Source of the DNA: Azomonas tarimensis
GTDB taxonomy: Bacteria; Pseudomonadota; Gammaproteobacteria; Pseudomonadales; Pseudomonadaceae
Direction: 5' to 3'
Assembly (NCBI RefSeq): GCF_042648805.1
Contig: NZ_JBHRXZ010000029.1
Location: 124,001 to 188,000, forward strand
DNA: 64,000 nt
Made by a program: the position numbers and the translations under genes. The notes beneath the pieces are model-generated. The model was not told the DNA's origin and made no database searches. It saw only the letters and a list, made by a program, of their open reading frames with translations. The first letter of the stretch is position 1, and every line of letters begins with the position of its first letter. This document shows positions 62,488 to 64,000 of the stretch, piece after piece.

Positions 62488-63185
62488 TGCTGATGAACCT
62501 CGACAGGGTGTCTTCCTTTTATGGCAAGACGCAGATCCTCCGGGATATCTCCTTCGATTTGAAACAGGGCTCGTGCCTGTGCGTGCTGGGGCGCAACGGG
62601 GTGGGCAAGACTACCTTGATGCGGACCATCATGGGGCTGGCCGATCGCACCACCGGAAGCATCAAGATGCTTGGGGAGGAAGTGGGCTCCATACCGACCC
62701 ACGCGCGTAGCCGCCACGGCATCGGCTACATCCCCCAGGGACGGCAGATCTTCGGCAAGTTCACGGTAAGGGAAAACATCCTGCTGGGCTCGTTCGCGCG
62801 CCCCGATGGCAAGACTGAAGTGCCCGACTTGTGCCTGGAACTGTTTCCCTATCTTGCGGATAACCTCGAACGCCGCGCCGGGCTGCTTTCCGGTGGTCAG
62901 CAGCAACAACTGGCCATTGCCCGGGCGCTTGCCGTCAATCCGAAAATGCTGTTGCTGGACGAACCTACCGAGGGCATTCAGCCCAATATCGTTGCGGAAA
63001 TCGGAAACAAGCTGCGGATGCTGAACAGGGACCACGGCATTACCTTGATTCTCTCCGAGCAGCATATAAAAGTCGCCCGTTCATTGGGTGACGATTTTCT
63101 AATGATGGATAACGGAAGAATCGTCGCCAGCGGCGCTATCGACCAGCTTACCGATGAGTTGGTGGAGGAACATCTAACGGTTTAG
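62487..63185 (+). CDS. urtE: Urea/amide ABC transporter ATP-binding protein (LivF/UrtE type)
   Basis: 232 residues: Walker A GRNGVGKTT near residue 35, signature LLSGGQQQQLAIARAL near 133, Walker B MLLLDEPTEGIQP, H-loop SEQHIKVAR. The PTEGIQP segment is typical of UrtE. It heterodimerises with UrtD. A 44-base gap separates it from the dimethylformamidase-like genes, which are probably on the same transcript. Confidence 0.92.
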   Translation: MLMNLDRVSSFYGKTQILRDISFDLKQGSCLCVLGRNGVGKTTLMRTIMGLADRTTGSIKMLGEEVGSIPTHARSRHGIGYIPQGRQIFGKFTVRENILLGSFARPDGKTEVPDLCLELFPYLADNLERRAGLLSGGQQQQLAIARALAVNPKMLLLDEPTEGIQPNIVAEIGNKLRMLNRDHGITLILSEQHIKVARSLGDDFLMMDNGRIVASGAIDQLTDELVEEHLTV

Positions 63186-63229
63186 CAAACAGTTCAGGCT
63201 GTAGTTTTGACCACAAGAGGAGATGAAAG

Positions 63230-63670
63230 ATGATATCGATACCTGACAAGGGCACACCGGAACGCGACGCCATGATTGAAGAGCATCGCCGGTGCGTCGA
63301 CTCCATGAAAGGCGTGGCGGGGTTCTCCGTCGTCCAGTGCGCGACGCCGGGTGATACGACCGATATCAGCGGGGGTTGGATCGACCACCCCGATCTGCGG
63401 CGGGTACTGTTGCGCATGCGTGGCGAAAGCGTGGCCGGGAAGCTGATCATCGTCTGCACCAAAATTGAAAAGGAGTGGCGTATTGCCCGCCTCTCGGGCA
63501 TTCGTGGAGTGCCCCCGGTATTCGTCAATGACAAGGTTTATGACGACGAGCAGGAAATCCAGCATGACATCTTTCTCATGCGACTCGATGAACTACCGAA
63601 GGATGCGGGTATGCCGGAGCACTATCACGAAGGCTGGAAACGCAAGGATGACAACTGGCCGGTTACCTGA
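63230..63670 (+). CDS. dmfA1: N,N-dimethylformamidase small-subunit-like protein
   Basis: 146 residues, no signal peptide, start after AGAGGAGAT. The C-terminal half (EWRIARLSGIRGVPPVFVNDKVYDDEQEIQHDIFLMRLDEL) has the layout I recall for the small subunit of dimethylformamidase: an EWxxYRIA-type strand, a D-E-x-F/Y-x-x-E-x-E turn, then HxxFLxRLxEL. The N-terminal half is not familiar. The assignment leans on the next gene, which clearly begins as the large subunit. The role would be a structural partner in hydrolysis of N-substituted formamides. Confidence 0.6.
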   Translation: MISIPDKGTPERDAMIEEHRRCVDSMKGVAGFSVVQCATPGDTTDISGGWIDHPDLRRVLLRMRGESVAGKLIIVCTKIEKEWRIARLSGIRGVPPVFVNDKVYDDEQEIQHDIFLMRLDELPKDAGMPEHYHEGWKRKDDNWPVT

Positions 63671-63730
63671 TCACGACATACTTGGGTTCGTGTAAGCCCG
63701 CTTCGCTAAATTAATTTAAGCCTTGCCGAC

Positions 63731-63751
63731 GCGGCTCATAACTTGAGCCGC
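63731..63751 (+). other. Hairpin between the dmfA-like genes
   Basis: GCGGCTCA and TGAGCCGC form a perfect 8-bp stem with loop TAACT and no T tail. It may protect or separate the small- and large-subunit messages. Confidence 0.5.
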
Positions 63752-63788
63752 CCGGGCAGCTGCGTGCAAAAATAATGGAGCCAATAGA

Positions 63789-64000
63789 ATGACCGCCATG
63801 AGATTGACCGGATATGCCGACAAGTTCAGCGTACATCCCGGTGAAGCTATCAAGTTCTATGTCAACTGCGATGGTCCTGAAAGTTTTCGAGCCGAAATCG
63901 TCCAGATGATCCATGGAGACACCAATCCACGAGGCCCGGGATTTATCGAGAAGGCGGTACCCGGCGCTTTCAAGGGCGAGGTGCAGGGTCGCAAGCAGGT
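63789..64000 (+). CDS. dmfA2: N,N-dimethylformamidase large-subunit-like protein, 3' end cut by window
   Basis: The first 70 codons are visible: MTAMRLTGYADKFSVHPGEAIKFYVNC, then EIVQMIHGDTNPRGPGF and an EVQGRKQ segment. This is the N terminus of the dimethylformamidase beta-subunit family, normally about 760 residues and an iron-dependent amidohydrolase giving dimethylamine and formate from DMF. A GGAG box lies 8 bases before the ATG. The active site is outside the window, so the substrate is not certain. Confidence 0.75.
   Translation, partial: MTAMRLTGYADKFSVHPGEAIKFYVNCDGPESFRAEIVQMIHGDTNPRGPGFIEKAVPGAFKGEVQGRKQ

Noticed and set aside
49021..64000. Composite transposon carrying the urease locus between IS copies
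   Set aside because: Only one IS5 copy is visible and no second copy occurs before the window ends, so this cannot be claimed.

Overview
The window is 64 kb of high-GC gammaproteobacterial chromosome, almost certainly from a Pseudomonas-type organism. The gene orders hisC / tyrA-aroA / cmk / rpsA / ihfB, earP-efp, thrS-infC-rpmI-rplT-pheS-pheT-ihfA-merR-tRNA-Pro and fliC-flaG-fliD-fliS are pseudomonad, and the 'GTAGGAGCGAGC' REP elements are too. The sequence alone does not settle the species.

Bases 1-41,080 are core chromosome: aromatic and histidine biosynthesis, translation genes (rpsA, efp with its EarP modifier, thrS, infC, rpmI, rplT, pheST), the 4.5S RNA gene, both IHF subunits, a second terminal oxidase of caa3 type (9.9-14.6 kb, subunits I and III fused), an ion channel, an Aer-like chemoreceptor, a GDP-mannose synthesis gene beside a decayed algD-like gene, a tandem REP array with an assembly gap (20.75-21.7 kb), aconitase, and the end of a flagellar cluster with a consensus FliA promoter on fliC.

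At 41.0 kb a tRNA-Pro(GGG) gene marks the edge of an accessory island. An integrase lies just downstream and points at the tRNA. Behind it come an AlpA/excisionase-like gene, an unrecognised 432-aa gene, a Fic protein, the last codons of a conjugation gene (trbI) with its DUF2274 partner, an IS3-family element, a parDE toxin-antitoxin pair, IS66 debris and an IS5-family element. This reads as the worn end of an integrative conjugative element.

From 50.5 kb to the right edge is a coherent nitrogen-scavenging locus: amiC-amiR (amide sensor and ANTAR antiterminator) transcribed leftward, and rightward an atypical urease operon ureE-F-(AB fused)-C-G-D, a five-gene urea/short-chain-amide ABC transporter, and genes resembling both subunits of N,N-dimethylformamidase (the large one cut by the window edge). 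The regulatory DNA is unusually readable. There is a perfect sigma-54 promoter for amiC, a probable sigma-54 promoter for the urease operon, NtrC-like sites between them, and a second NtrC/sigma-54 set before the transporter. In the urease leader a two-hairpin ANTAR-type antiterminator overlaps a strong terminator. I infer that nitrogen limitation (NtrC) arms the locus and that an amide- or urea-type ligand sensed by AmiC releases AmiR to let transcription read through into the urease genes. UreC keeps the nickel ligands but departs from canonical urease around the substrate pocket, so the true substrate may not be plain urea. This locus is the best candidate here for an undescribed system.
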